The position numbers and the translations under genes are program-made. From positions 69,639,501-69,703,500 of the forward strand of contig CM060842.1 in assembly GCA_030762175.1 (NCBI GenBank): 64,000 bases of DNA. Direction: 5' to 3'. Numbering within the stretch: position 1 is the stretch's first letter; the number at the start of each line of letters is the position of its first letter. The notes beneath the pieces were generated by a model that saw only the letters and a program-made list of their open reading frames with translations, searched no databases and was not told where the DNA came from. Origin of the DNA: Metallyticus violacea (taxonomy: Eukaryota; Arthropoda; Insecta; Mantodea; Metallyticidae). This document shows positions 36,811 to 49,550 of the stretch, piece by piece.

Positions 36811-38258
36811 GTTAATTTTCTAACTGTACCTCCAGGAATGTTCAATATATGTTGTAAAGCTTTTCAAACCAATGTATACCATTTAGCATCTATTATCGTT
36901 CCCTTCCGAAGAAAAATCAAAGACTAAAGCTAAAACCAAATCTCCCTTACCGATTGTCCAAAATGCCAGAGTTTTGATGATAAGTTTAACTTAATTATTG
37001 ATGCATTGCTGATTAATGACCCTGAAAGTTAACCTAGAAATAGAAAGATAATTGCAATTGTTGTGCTTTAAGCTCGTGCATAATCAGGTTGAAATCTTAC
37101 ACATTAATGTGCTATATTACTTGCTTATTAATGTTATTTTCATATTTAATGTAGTATTCTTACGAGATTTTCTCCCCGATTCTTTTTCTTTTCATGGCTC
37201 TTTTTGATTGTTTGTACGCATTATGCTACTTTCGAGATTCAATATTTATTTTTTTTTTTTACCTTCATTGTCTGCCTTTGAAGAAGAACACTTAGCTGTC
37301 TCAAAATTTTAGCGCTGTTTTGTAGGTATTTTGATTTTTTTTGTTTATTTTCGAACCTCTAGTTCTTATTTTTTATTGTTTGACTATATGTATATGACCA
37401 TTTCTGCCGTTTATGTTTCACAACAGTACGTGTTCTCTCATATCTTTTAATTTGTTTTTATTTACCTGCAATTCCTTTCTAATTTTTCTATTAATGATCT
37501 GATTGCCAGCATAAAGTTTTGAAATACCCTTTTAAAAAAAACGTTTATCGCCTTTTAGGGTAAGGCACCAAGCATTTACTGTTTCAGTTATACAAGTATC
37601 GACCACTAGGACGGTGTGTGCTCCCACGGTCATGGATAGAAGCATATTTTTCGAGAATATAACAAGCAAAATATGAGTCAGAGAGCAGGCTTTGCGCAAG
37701 TGCAAAGTCTGTTATGGCTTCTATTACACAACTAGTGTTCATTTATGATAACACAATTATACATACATTTACAGAAGTAACTTGTTAAGTTGAAACAAGT
37801 ACTTTCCATGATTAAGGTTGCAGATTGTCAGATGATTCATAATTCAAGTAATACATTTCGGTAGAAGTGAAATGTTCGGCATTAGAAGCAAGGAAAAGGT
37901 CTACATTAAATGACATTGATTATCGCTTGAAAAAAATCTCATAAAATGTAATTTGTGCTTTCATAATAAATGGAAATTTTTATAGTCCTAAGTTTAACTG
38001 TCCAGTGTGTGCCTTATATCAATGGCTGATATGGCTTATCTGATTCTTAAGGTTTGAATAAACCTAATGCATAAGAAAACTAATTTTGAGTCACTATGCG
38101 CTACTAAGCTTTTCATAATCTTGTATTCCTATTTGGTTTACATTAGTATTATAACCTAATTTAAAAACAAATTGCTTGAGTTCCTGTCTTACACACTCGC
38201 ATTCGTCATGATCTGCAATATTCGTTACAGATGAGTTATTTTATATTTTTGGTAGTAA
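36811..38258. other. A+T-rich sequence, nothing recognised
   Basis: No shared repeat, RNA or coding signal found. Confidence 0.4.
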
Positions 38259-38609
38259 AAAATTAGGCACAAAAATAATTCTTCTAGATGTTTCAGAATA
38301 CGGGGTCTGGCAATTAGCCACTTGCCCAAAGAAGGGCTTGCATTTCAGAATGAGGTGAGAGCATTCGGTTCATATGAACTGGAGGAAGTGGAAAACCTTT
38401 GGCTCATCGGGAACTGGGCCAATGTGTTAGTCCCTCCAATAAATTTACTGCGGAACTGGGATATCGAGGTTTTTGTGGTAACTGCAAAACAGAGAGGTGT
38501 TGGATGAGTGGAAACACAAAATTCCAGCGCTGGATACAGGATTCATGTTCCATATTTTAAAGTCTGTTTTCCACGTGTCTCAGAATGTCTTTATAAATTT
38601 AGAGATTAG
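38259..38609 (+). pseudogene. Unrecognised decayed reading frame, 116 codons with one stop
   Basis: One frame stays open from 38259 to a TAG at 38607-38609 except for a TGA at 38505-38507. The first part (from 38322, FQNEVRAFGSYELEEVENLW then IGNWANVLVPPINLLRNWD) has balanced, protein-like composition with several Trp and acidic residues. The local G+C is raised. At two thirds A+T, about eight or nine stops would be expected by chance (my rough estimate). I do not recognise the product; a transposon gag-like or other decayed gene is possible. Confidence 0.4.
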
Positions 38610-39121
38610 CTTTTTATCTTAAAATATGCTCCTAAAAGGGTAAAAATAATAGAAATCTGCGATGTAGAAAAAAGGTTTTCGTTAGAAGCTAAAATAAAGT
38701 TTTTCAATAATCTTTTCGTCAGTAGGATAAAGGTCCTTGTATGAATGTGTTTTACAAAGTTTTAATTAATAAAGGAACGTTTTGTAAAATTTCGAAAACA
38801 TAAAACTGACAGGTGGCTCATTACTACATCATATTCAGAAATATATTTAACTGGGATTGATTGGTGAAGGTATTTTGCATTTTATGGTAATATTTTATTA
38901 GCTTTTTTCTAAAACTATTCCACTCTTTTTGAACCGTTTGTGTTAAAAAGACTATTTTCCATTGGTTATAATAACATTTTAAATGTACGTGATAAGCAAA
39001 ATGAAATTTTCTTCGAAAATGTTTCAGCTATTCGTAATCTAGTGTTGGCTTCATTCTAAAATGGTTTTGTTTATAAAGTTTAAAATATAAAATTCCAGTA
39101 AAGCTAGCTGAATTGTTTAAT

Positions 39122-39340
39122 GGTGTTTAATGTTTACTGTTACTACTGAGGCATCACAGGTGATGTACACTGATGATGCATGAGATGAAATAATAAATTG
39201 AAAAATAAAATTTGGGAGAGAAGCATATCAAGACTAAGTTTAAGGCACTATCCCATTTACTACTGATGAGAACTGAGGAAATCTTGGAAAAACGTTAATC
39301 AGGAAGATCGGTTCTGGCATGACTCGAGCTGCAGATGATT
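39122..39340 (-). mobile_element. SINE family B, old degraded copy
   Basis: On the plus strand, GGTGTTTAATG, GAGGCATCACAGGTGATG, ATGAGATGAAATAATAAATTG, CTAAGTTTAAGGCACT and TGAGGAAATCTTGGAAAAA match the reverse complement of family B at diverged positions. The tRNA-like head (about 39310-39340) is barely recognisable. No target duplication was identified. Confidence 0.8.
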
Positions 39341-39624
39341 CCGCGCTATAATGTATGCTTGAACATCACGAGGTAGTATATTGTGATTTCGAGATAATTT
39401 GAACGAAATGTGAGGTATTGTTATATACTTACCTTTTATCGTTTATTTTTTGTTTGTTTCATGGAAAGTATAAATGTGAAAAAATTAAATGTTTTCATTA
39501 ATTCATAGCAATTTTAATTAATTAAAAATAAATTTTCTCTCATACTTAATTCAAATAGAAGATTTCTGTCTAATGAGAATAACAGCATTCACACTGGTAT
39601 ATATGAAAATCGTTATGACATATA

Positions 39625-41318
39625 CAGGGTTAATTAAAATCCCAGCACCATCTAATTTACTTTTGCAGCAAGTAGTTTAACGACATGAAACTCTGTATGT
39701 GGAGATTGTCATATACTGATAATTCAAAATTGAAATTTCCGACTTTTTTTCTATTTCAGGTTTAACCTTCTTATAATGGAATACCCGTTATATTTTTACA
39801 TTTTCGAATAATGATCATTAAGAGTTTTTCAAAAAATATCCAAACTAGATGCTCCTGTAAAAATGCATTGTAGCTAAATCAAGAAAACAAAAAAGTAGCG
39901 AAAAATAAAACGCTGCTTCTGTTTAATGTGTTTTGTCAGCATAACATATCCATTGATTCGATTTATTGATAATAAATCGAACCAGACAAAATCTGACATC
40001 TAGTGCATTAAATACTACCTGTCTTATGTTGAGCTAAAGGGAAAAAAGTATAATTATAATTATGGTTGGCTATGGAGACAGGCAATGATCTCATCGAGAA
40101 GCGGCGATTTCATTTAATGATATGCATCCGGATGGCTATTCGATTGCACACATAACAGTGAAAAGGGTCTTAAATAAATTTACTCGCACTGGAAGCTTAA
40201 AGGGCTTGCCAAGACCAGGTCGTCGCTCGAAAAGTGCAACATTAGAGAATACTCCTTTGGATGCTTTCCACCGTGTGCTAGAAAATCCAAAAGTTTCTAC
40301 GACAAATTTGTCTTGAAATTAAATATGAGCCAAATTTCCGTAATGAAAATCCTTGAAAGTGCCAAGCAATATCCTTATAAAATTAAACTGTTGTAGGAAC
40401 TTTCAGGGAACTCTTGATAGAGGAATGCAGTTTTGTGAATAAACGATGGAGAGCAATAACAAAACCACATTCCCCTGAATGGATTTGTCAACAAGTACAA
40501 CTGTCGATACTGTCAGCGTAAACGCTCAATTAATGGAAGAGAACCACATGCAATGTCCACAAAATTTTAATGCTTGAGCTGGTCATATCAAGTCCTTCCG
40601 TCTTTAGAGAAACGCTAAACGCTAATGTATAATTGGATTTGTTTTGAAATCAAGTAGTACCAGCCATTTGTTTCTACATGCAGCCAATGGTCCAGAGATG
40701 ACTTCTATTTCCAACAAGATGGAGCTTCAGCTCACTATGGACAGAATGTCGTCAGCAATTAGACAACGATGAATTAGTAGATGAGACTACGTAGAGAGGG
40801 CAGCAAGATCCGCACATTTTTTGATGTCAATAGTATATCGGGAAGGACCCAAAAACTTAAAAGGAAATATCGAATAATGGAAGCGGTACAAGACATTACT
40901 AATACCTGTTTAAATCCTTCCTTAATTATTTCTACGATCGACTGACACATTTTCAAGCAGCTGAGGGCTACCAGTTTCAACACTGAATTTAGACCTTGGG
41001 CTAGCTTTGTTTTGTTTTTGTTAAGGAAAGAGCATCTTATTATTCCCTACAATTTTTTGTTTTCTTAATTTAGCCACAAATTTATACAGAAATATCTAGC
41101 GTGAATGCTTTCTTAAAAAATTAAATGAAAATGTAAATAATATATAGTATACAGAGTATTTCGTTTAAAATGAGATTTGGAGTTACTTTCGGTTAAACCA
41201 GAAGTAGAAAAAAGTCTTAACATTTTTTATATTTCAGTATACAGCAATCCCAACACATAGAGTTTATGTCACTGAACCACATGCTTCAAAGATGGTGCTG
41301 GATTTTTAACTAACTCTG
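39625..41318 (+). mobile_element. Degenerate Tc1/mariner-superfamily element
   Basis: Terminal inverted repeats of about 29 bp: the left begins CAGGGTTAATTAAAATCCCA and the right, as reverse complement, CAGAGTTAGTTAAAAATCCA; both continue GCACCATCT. TA precedes the left end; the right flank reads TG, probably a mutated TA. Inside, the plus strand encodes an N-terminal helix-turn-helix piece with TVKRVLNKFTRTGSL and GLPRPGRRSKS (40149-40230). It then has LNGFVNKYNCRYC (about 40474-40512), and FQQDGASAHYG with the conserved QQDGA-x-x-H that includes the second catalytic Asp (about 40707-40740). Stops and frameshifts lie between. The 1694-bp length suits an element with a complete ancestral transposase. 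Confidence 0.9.
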
Positions 41319-41879
41319 TGTATATTTTAATGATTTTCATATTTACAAGTGTGAATGCCCTCACGTGTTTGTCTTCTTTTAGAGGACATTCTCTTTAATG
41401 ACGAATTTAAATGTATATTTATGTATAATTAACCTCTTGGAACCTTATTGGACGATTAAAGAAATATAAGGTCTTTGTTTCATTATACTTTCCTCTCCCT
41501 TCTGTTTTAGCGCTAATCTTTTGGGAAATCTAGGAAGTTTTCATCCCTTTGTGTATTAAATGCAATTAGTTACATTGGTAGACTGTAGAAGAAAGTTTTA
41601 AAAGTACATACACAGTGCCTTAAACGAAAATTAATTTTTCATCTAAGCATGTCCGAAGTAAATCAAGGTCATATCAGTGTTTTTGTAGATTTTTAAGACA
41701 TTCTATAGAACATTGAAAAATGTTCGCTTATTCTCCTTCACAGTCTCAAACATTTGTATTGGCATTTGGAGATGAAATAAGATGATTATAAATATATATC
41801 TAAAATTCCATGCATAATTACACTTAAAAGTACGCACAATCATTGTTATATTCTCAAAGGATAATAATACAGTGAAGTT
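41319..41879. other. A+T-rich spacer
   Basis: No coding, RNA or shared repeat signal. Confidence 0.4.
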
Positions 41880-42478
41880 AATTGAGTTGGGGTCGCCTGG
41901 GAATGCAGCCGCCGCTGGAAAAAGAGATTAGAGTCACCGAGCATAAAGTTAGTCTTTTTTATTTTTACTGAAAGTATAAAACCAGCATATATTTAAAAGT
42001 GATAATAATAAGCATCACCATGTGTCATAAGAGATATTTAAAATGATACAATACGTTGCTGTCATCTGCATAGGAAATTTCTGTATCTCATTTAATTTTC
42101 TTCGGTAAGAACAAGCCATTTTGGATTAGTTTCTTATTATTATGTCTCGTAACTTTTAAAACAACTCTTTTTCTTTCTGGAAAATGATAGCCTAAATATT
42201 TTCTTTGGAATCGTCTATCACTTCCCTGCACTCATGCATCCGTTTTCACATAGTACACAAAACCTATCCATGAAACCGAGTTTTGTGTAGTGGCACTAAT
42301 AACGAAGTACAAAAGGTAAGAATTAAAGCACCGATCAACATGCGAACGCACTACCACTCGCTGTTAAAGCCTCCTCAAAGTACAAGATGCTACCTACATA
42401 TGCATTGTAGGCCTTTTCTGACTTCGCCCGTTATGCAGCCGAGCTCTGTTGACCCGTAACTAAATAATAATTTTGCGG
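41880..42478 (+). mobile_element. hAT-like MITE (family C), copy 3
   Basis: Begins CAGTGAAGTTAATTGAGTTG, the most complete terminal CAGTG in the family. It shares GCAGCCGCCGCTGG, TTTTTACTGAAAGTATAAAA, TTTTCTTCGGTAAGAACA and ACATATGCATTGTAGGCC with the other copies. The right end near GACCCGTAACTAAATAA is diverged. No protein-coding potential. Confidence 0.8.
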
Positions 42479-42779
42479 TATATATTTGTTTAATGAACGA
42501 ATAATAACTAGAAACTGAAATCTAAGTCTCTGATTTTGAGGTTGCTTGCTTACATTGCAAAAAGTGCAGATGCTTAGGTATGTAACTTAATATGGCTACA
42601 GTAGTGCCAAAAAATAAACCTGAGCTACAGTTTCGTAAATGAATTGACGTTATACAGAGCTAATAAAACAGGGTACAAAACAATTTGCCCGAAACTTACG
42701 TAAGAAAATGAGCTAAAGCAAAAAGTTCATTATTAAGAGCGTAGTTTTAATATATCATATATCTGGGGGCACATTTAAA

Positions 42780-43130
42780 ACCGTCCATTCACAAATCGGC
42801 GCTCCCCCCATTACTTGCATCAGGAGCCGCGAACTTCCTGCACCACAATACGAGATATCGAAAGGTTCCTCCGCACTCGGATGATGTATACCGCACAGGA
42901 GAAATTTGTACTGCTACTTTCTGACATTCCTTTCTTCGAAACCGGATTTTAGCAGGTAAACCGCCCACCGTTGCTAAGGTTTGAACTTTAGTGTGTGCTT
43001 GCCTTGGTGGTTAAATGAACGCTATAACAATACGCTTGACGCTCGGTCCGTGCTGCCGCCCGAATTCGCTTCCCTAGTGAAATCTCGACTACACAATAAC
43101 TGCGGAGCTACTCCGAGATGACGCTTACTT
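42780..43130. other. G+C- and CpG-rich island
   Basis: About 350 bp with many CpG dinucleotides (for example GCTCGGTCCGTGCTGCCGCC near 43043) in sequence that is otherwise CpG-poor and A+T-rich. A 54-codon open stretch at about 42780-42945 has no recognised domain. It could be a promoter/first-exon region or an unmethylated young repeat; nothing in the sequence decides this. Confidence 0.35.
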
Positions 43131-43505
43131 TAGTTTTTTAAGACTTGGGCAATATAAAAAAGAGATTAATTCTGCATTCACATTTCTTAGAGAGCATGGT
43201 AGATGTCTTGCTCACATTTTTATAACCTCGTAAGAAAACTCCATTTACATTGTGAGCTCATCTACAGTATTGAACTTAATTAGGTAATATGTTCTTGTGG
43301 ATATAATTTAAAACGCACAGAAGCAGCAGCTTAATTTTAGCCAAGCGAATTTTCTGTTGTTAACCATATTCGCTTTTACTGATATTGTTTTCTTTTCAAA
43401 TGCGGTTTATGCAAGATCTGAATTACATGCGAGGCGATGTTACACTAAAAGATATTAGTATAAAAATCGCCAGAATATTCCCGTGATATTTGCTATTTGC
43501 GCTGT

Positions 43506-43531
43506 TTTATTTATTTATTTATTTATTTATT
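43506..43531. repeat. (TTTA)n microsatellite
   Basis: Six uninterrupted TTTA units. Confidence 0.95.
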
Positions 43532-44508
43532 TTCTTACTACAATAAAGCAGCAAAAAGTTGTTTTTCATACAACTTAACATGTCGGAATTGAGAAAATGT
43601 GTAAATTTGAAGGCACAATTTTAGATGAAAATATGCACAGTTGTCGCAACAAATTTTATCAGTTAATATCTACCACCCTTCAAACTCACTATCTGCAGGA
43701 AAGTTCTTATTTTGTATATGAACCATGGAACAAATATTTACAGTCAGTAAATAGAGACCACCAATGACTCCTAACATAACACTTTAATAGGGCATCCAGT
43801 TGATTGCATTCAGCCAGCTGCAATACGAGAGAACTAGTCCCGACGTTATCGTTACGCTGGCATTCGGTTGAATGGTATGCAGAGTAGTTCTGTAGTTAAT
43901 TCCCTTGGTGCAGAATTCTCATTCAGTTAAACAACCACATTTAATTGATACTAAAGGTTTAACTGTTATCAATGCATTAATTCCTATTGCATAACTGAAC
44001 AGCATTTGCATATAAGGAAGCAGAAATAACGCTAGCGAACCAGCCAAGAATTTTTTGGGTGTTTTGCATGCACAGTGGTGAATTCTCCGAACATTTCCCA
44101 AAATGAGCAGTTCATTGTAGGCTATTACACGTTCGAATAAAGTAAATAATAAACTTAATTATTTATTAATACAACAATGAATAAAAATGTTCCTATCTGT
44201 AATTGTTGAAACTGGTGCTTATTTTCATTCAAGTGCACCTGGCATATATATTGTGAAACTTAACTACGGTTTCACCCTTAATATTAATACTATTTATGTA
44301 TGTGTTCCTTTCCCATAATTACTATACTTTTTAATTACCTTTAATAATGTATGTTTTTCCCTTCGTATTTTTTATCATATGTTGTATAGCGCACATCTTT
44401 GTAAAAACAGAAACTCGGTGCTTTGCGTGCAATGGTGTTGAGAATACATCGCACAATAAACCTTGTGAGGGAAGCTCTACTATTCGCCCAGACTGAGCGA
44501 GCCAAAGT
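43532..44508. other. A+T-rich spacer
   Basis: A 60-codon minus-strand frame at 43919-44101 lacks family signal. Otherwise nothing is seen. Confidence 0.4.
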
Positions 44509-44523
44509 CAGTCCCTTTGTACT

Positions 44524-44800
44524 TTTTTTTTTTTTCCATTTGGTTTATTTACGGACGCTCTTTAACATCTCAGGTCATTAGCATCCCACTCAATTCGGGG
44601 CGTGAAACGACCGACAAATTTTGCTCAGAGGCCTCTTCTTTCAAGCTTGAGATTCTTTTTTGTGCCGTAAATGTACGACACGGGAACCACGGCTGTACTT
44701 CTCTTCCGAAGGAAGTCATACTTAGGATTTTTACGTCGATCCTGGCCGGGATTGAACCCGCGATCTTGGGTTTAGGAGGTAAGTATACCAGGACCGACTT
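44524..44800 (-). mobile_element. SINE family A copy with a deletion in the head
   Basis: Minus-strand family A copy. The body and the B-box-like GGTTCAATCCC are present, but 15-20 bp including the A-box are missing between TACTTACCTCC and the terminal GGTCCTGG. A smaller deletion also removes part of the sequence next to the head (GATTTTTACGTCGATCC). A 15-bp imperfect duplication (CAGTCCCTTTGTACT at 44509-44523 against CAGTCATTTTGTACT at 44801-44815) flanks it. The 116-codon frame at 44517-44867 is produced by the repeat. Confidence 0.94.
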
Positions 44801-44815
44801 CAGTCATTTTGTACT

Positions 44816-47800
44816 CAAGATATGTTTTGACAGGGTGAAGCTTGTGTTCCCTTTAAAAATTGCGTAACTAGGGATGTTTAAATGCCCGGGAAAGTAGAGA
44901 ACCTCGATCAGCTGAAAACACAACTATAATTTAAAGCAATGAATCATTGAAACATGTTTTTAAAGCTCTCGGTAGCTAGCGAATCAGATGAAAAGACAGG
45001 CGGATTTAAAGCGGCCAGTATTAAAACCGCGTTTTAATTTTGAATGAAAGTCGCGACGCTATCATGTATTTCGCGAGCTTTGTATGCACCAACGATTTCT
45101 GTTTAAACCACGTATGTAAGGGCCGCGCCTCATTCTAGTCTGTTGGATTTCCATTGTTCAGTTCTATTCGCTTCTATTCGATTTTTCAATATTACTTCAT
45201 TCGACTCTGCACTTCACGCAACCGGAATTCGAAACTTATATCTGCGTAGGAAACATTTGTTAAAGTCTTCGTTTCAACACATATAACACATATAATTCAT
45301 CGGGACAAAAGTACAATAATTCAATCTCGCGGAATTATTATACACTTTGTGTCGGCTCTATCAACGGTAAAGCACCGAGGTATATAAGAAAGTGACGCTG
45401 AATAAAATATTATTAGAAGTAACATCGAAACATCTACTCATTCATAATGTCAGAACCTCTCTCTAAGCTCATTGATTTTAGATCAACAAAATTAGCGGAA
45501 ATACCCTGAGTAATTGTTGTTTCTTCCGGTAGGGAAACGACAAATGTGTATATGTCATCTTCAAGCAACCATCACCAGCCGAGGACACACTTTCATAAAT
45601 GTGGTGGCCAACGCGTGGCTATTTAATACCAAGCCGACAGCAAACGAATCAACGGTCCCAAATCTTGTGGGGGGCCTTTAATATCACAGTCAACAATATG
45701 CTAACGAACAAACAATCCCATTTATAAATATTAATATTTGCTGAAGTTCATCGTTTTCACTTTATCTCCTTCCTATTTTATTTTCTGGGCCTTAATAGTT
45801 CATAGATTGTTTTTGTAACCTTTCTATCTTAGATTTTGCACAAATAAAAATAACGTGTACTTAAATCTGGAGAATGAGCTGCTTGTGAGATCGGACGTGT
45901 TTCTCGCCACTTTTTGAACAAATCGCTAACATATGGCTTTGATGTTGTACAGCATTCGGAAAAACATGATGTTCGTATTTGCCCATGATCATAACTTAAA
46001 AGTGCCACAGACAGCTTTCGTCAATAATGCACTTCCAACTTACAGCATAAGCAAACAACTCACTTTATAAATAGGTTGCAACTCTAGCTAACAGAGAAAG
46101 AATCATAGCTCACTGATTTTTCCAGTTGTGTTATCTAGCCGAGGAAAAAGAAACTTTCAGAATGGATTGTTGCTGATATTGGGCTGAGATAGTTGCATGT
46201 TAATTTATTTCTAACCACGACCGTTAAAATGTAATGAAATGTTGCAACAGTAAAAGTATTGTCGAGACCCAATTTCTCCTTCTTATCTTTAATATTTCGG
46301 TTTTGGGGGGGGGTGCAGTGCAGACGAAACCTCTGTTTTCCTACATATTTTCTTCCTCAATCACAACAATGCTTGTGATGATTTTCTACTGTTTACTGCA
46401 TTCGGTTCTTGAGCTACTAATTTTACTTAACTATGTCATTTATGTTGCTTATTTTCTATCTGGATTCATTCATTATTTCCTTTCAATATAGTTCAGTGAA
46501 ATTAGTGAAGGAAGTTTAACAGTGACAATGTTTTCGGTCGTCTTTGTAGATTGCTCAACTTGGAGGTTAGATTTACAAGCGTGTGGCCTAGTAATGGAGC
46601 ATAAAACTACATGAAATTTTATATCAAAGAAAAAAAATTAGGTTAAGAAATGCTCTGTAGATGTTATTTCATTTAGAACAGGTATACTTAAACTTCTCCA
46701 GAAATCTTTCCAACATGCTCTGAAGTCACCGACTACATTGTACATTAGAATAACAAAAATGTATCAACAAGTAATAATTAAAAAGTACATACATAAGAAT
46801 GAAATAGTCTCCGTAGTGTGATACCTTCTGGACACCCTGTATAATACAACGAAAATTTAGGTAACAGAAGCAAAAAGTGAAATAGAATTAATTACAGTCT
46901 AAAATGTTACATCAATAGTGGAAGTCGATAAGAGATATTTACAATATCAGTTATTGAAAAAAAGTTATAAATGCTTACAAATTTTATTAAATTATTTATT
47001 ATAAAGTTTTGTCATACATTTCCTAATAGCAATGCGAGCATACAGAGAATATACTGACACGGTTCTTATTTACCGCAGCATCAGTTAAACAAGAAAACAT
47101 TACAGCATTGTTAAACCCAAAGTGAGTCAATAACCTAGGAAGACAAAGTTTTCCTCGCTATCAGCCAAATGAAATGGGTCTGTAACTAATGCAATTCATA
47201 AAACATGATGGAGTCTTGTAATATACATATGCAAGAATTGGAGGGGGGGTGCGCAGCGTGTCATCAGTCGATGAATAACAAACGTCATATTACACTAACT
47301 AATTCCATCCCCATTCTCTTGTCTGCTGTCCCAGTGAAATTTATTACTGCAACTCTGCGCCCGCCTCCGGAGCCACGGAAAGGGTGGATGAGAAACCAGA
47401 ACGCGGATTAGAATCCCCTCTGCCCCAACCCGCACGTTGATCTCTTGAATTAAAACATTGTTTTCGCCATTGTGTAGACTAATGTCTCCAGTGTCTTAGA
47501 ACGGAAGTAAGAACCCTCTTAACAACATTAGTTGTTGACTACCCTTTCTACTCAACATACCTTCCGCTTGGCAGCCTTCATAAGGATATTTTGCTAATTC
47601 CTTGTAAGACGAGACGTAGTAAATTCACAAATGTTCGCTGTGTACACTTCACTTGTACCAATTAGCTGCGAACCAATATTATTTTCTTCTTTCTTTAACA
47701 TACAAATTTGTTGACAAAAATATAAACTTGCAAGCAATTATATCATAAAAGTTTCAAATATCTTTGAGTTTATTGTTTTGTGTCATGATGTAAACTCTGT

Positions 47801-47870
47801 AGAGTTTGTATTTAAACTAGATTCCTGGTGTACTCTGTGAAGTAGATTGAATATTCTTAAATTCCTAATA
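44816..47870. other. Mostly unassigned sequence
   Basis: Patches of raised G+C occur at 45100-45250, 45560-45680 and 47330-47440. A run of nine G lies at about 46304-46313. GGACACCCTGTATAA near 46831 looks like the outer end of a transposon-type repeat, but no partner end was found. No gene is recognised. Confidence 0.35.
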
Positions 47871-47876
47871 TTTATA

Positions 47877-48250
47877 CAGTAAAACCTCTCTACTGACACC
47901 TCCTTATGTTAGACCAGTAACATTTCTCTATTTTAACGTGTCTAAATTACTCGCATGTTGGACGCCCCTCTATCTTTCATGTTGGACATTTTATATAATG
48001 AACAAGACTATGAGTATGTAATTTGAGTCTTACCTACAACTCTGCTACTGTTTAGGGACTGCTGCATTTTGTTCATTGGTATCAGTTGCTGTTGGGCAGT
48101 AAAGTGCAAAAGTATTGAAAAGAATAAAGAAACTTTCGAACAGTGTGAGTTCTAAGAAAGTTGTAAAGAAATTTGAGATTTCTAAATAAACAGTTTCGAA
48201 CATAAATGTCAAAAATGTCCAATTATAAATACAAAGAAACAAACTATAAT
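47877..48250 (+). mobile_element. Pogo/Tigger-like transposon, 5' fragment
   Basis: TA at 47875-47876 precedes CAGTAAAACCTCTCTACTGA, which fits the terminal inverted repeat of pogo/Tigger elements (CAGTNNAACCTC). About 240 bp further on, a plus-strand frame reads KKLSNSVSSKKVVKKFEISK, then a stop, then TVSNI (48120-48205). This resembles the first helix-turn-helix of Tigger/CENP-B-like transposases, where Ile-Ser-Lys-Ser-Thr-Val-Ser is conserved. I found neither the DDE domain nor a right-hand repeat. The fragment is dead. Confidence 0.6.
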
Positions 48251-49070
48251 GCAGAAAGAGGTTGTACCAAACCGATAATGAAGGAAAAAGCGATTTTTTT
48301 TTTTTGTCGGAGAAAAAATATTGCACTCAGTGTGCTGCCTCTACAAGTAAACAAAATTGCTAATCAGTTGCACATAACCACGTTTTCAGCCAGCAATGAT
48401 TGGTTATGTCTTTTCTATCTTGGATACTTTTAGTGAGCTATAGATGTCCAGGATAGACAGATATAGTAGTAGCAGTGATCATATGGTTGCACTATATGGG
48501 TTTCTGATCACGTCAATCTTTTGAACCAATATACAGAGCGAAGGCTAGAATTAAAATTAAAACGTATTTATATTCCATGACCTTCGTGCATTGTATATAC
48601 TTCAGAAGTGTTCAGATATTTCATGTGCATAACAAAAAATTTAAGTTACAATACAAAAGTTTAGAAAAGCAATAAAAGATTGGTCTGTTGATGCATTGCC
48701 AAATACGTGAAAGTTTACCATTTTATATATAACAGTCATTTAATTTGTTTCTCATGTTAATCTGTAATGAATGTTAAGAGAAGAAACACATCAGTTACTA
48801 CCCTCCTGGCAAAATAAAAACCACGAACTTTTTAAATTGAAATTAAACAGTTTGTCAATTTTAAATATTTTGTATAATTACCAATAAACCATGCGAAGAT
48901 TCTCAGAATAAAATGGGAAGCACAGAATGTGCAAAATAGCTGATAACTACGCATTCTTGCCTCTGCTTTGCAATACCAGCTTTCTGCGATTCATATTTTA
49001 ATATTCTGAACATGTAGCTATTACTAATATTTTGTTGTATTATTGTAAACAAGTGCATTTCATTTTCTGT
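48251..49070. other. A+T-rich spacer
   Basis: A poly-T run (48294-48305) and short frames only. Confidence 0.4.
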
Positions 49071-49071
49071 T

Positions 49072-49092
49072 GTTATTATTATTATTATTATT

Positions 49093-49125
<33 letters not shown>
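49072..49125. repeat. Palindromic (TTA)n(TAA)n microsatellite
   Basis: A TTA run of about eight units turns at about 49095 into a TAA run of about ten units. The two halves are reverse complements, so the whole can form a near-perfect hairpin or cruciform. Confidence 0.93.
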
Positions 49126-49126
<1 letters not shown>

Positions 49127-49550
49127 TATGCATATGTATTTATAGCCCTTAAAGGTTTCAACTTTAAAAATTCCGATATGTCCTTTACGTTAAGGCTCAA
49201 CGTGTTTATTTACATACTTTCATGCTTGTTTGCTATCAGGTTCTAAAAGTGACAAATGCAGAAGATACGCGTGTTCAATGAGTCTGGGAAAATTCCATGC
49301 TGTAATTGAGAGAGAGAATCTGACTCAGGCAGCTTAAACCAAATAGGATTCGAATCTTTGCACTTGACTTCGGGTCCATGGTACAAGTTTCACTCTCTTT
49401 CAACATTTGGTGCACTAAAGAATTTTAAATTCTGCACATTCATATAACCTTAAGTTAAATGCGAATTATTCTTAAATACAAACAATGATGATAGAAAATA
49501 ACATTTTATTACAGTATTATAAGTTGTTATTTAGAAATATAAAACATTAA

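Noticed and set aside
36655..36927. Polytyrosine protein
   Set aside because: Translation of a (TTA)n microsatellite.
44517..44867. 116-codon frame as a gene
   Set aside because: It lies almost entirely in a SINE A copy flanked by a target duplication.
46820..46840. GGACACCCTGTATAA as a complete transposon
   Set aside because: Only one possible terminus is seen; no inverted partner was found nearby.
49270..49400. tRNA-like GATTCGAATCC on the minus strand near 49345
   Set aside because: A B-box-like string alone; no A-box at the right distance and no pairing stems.
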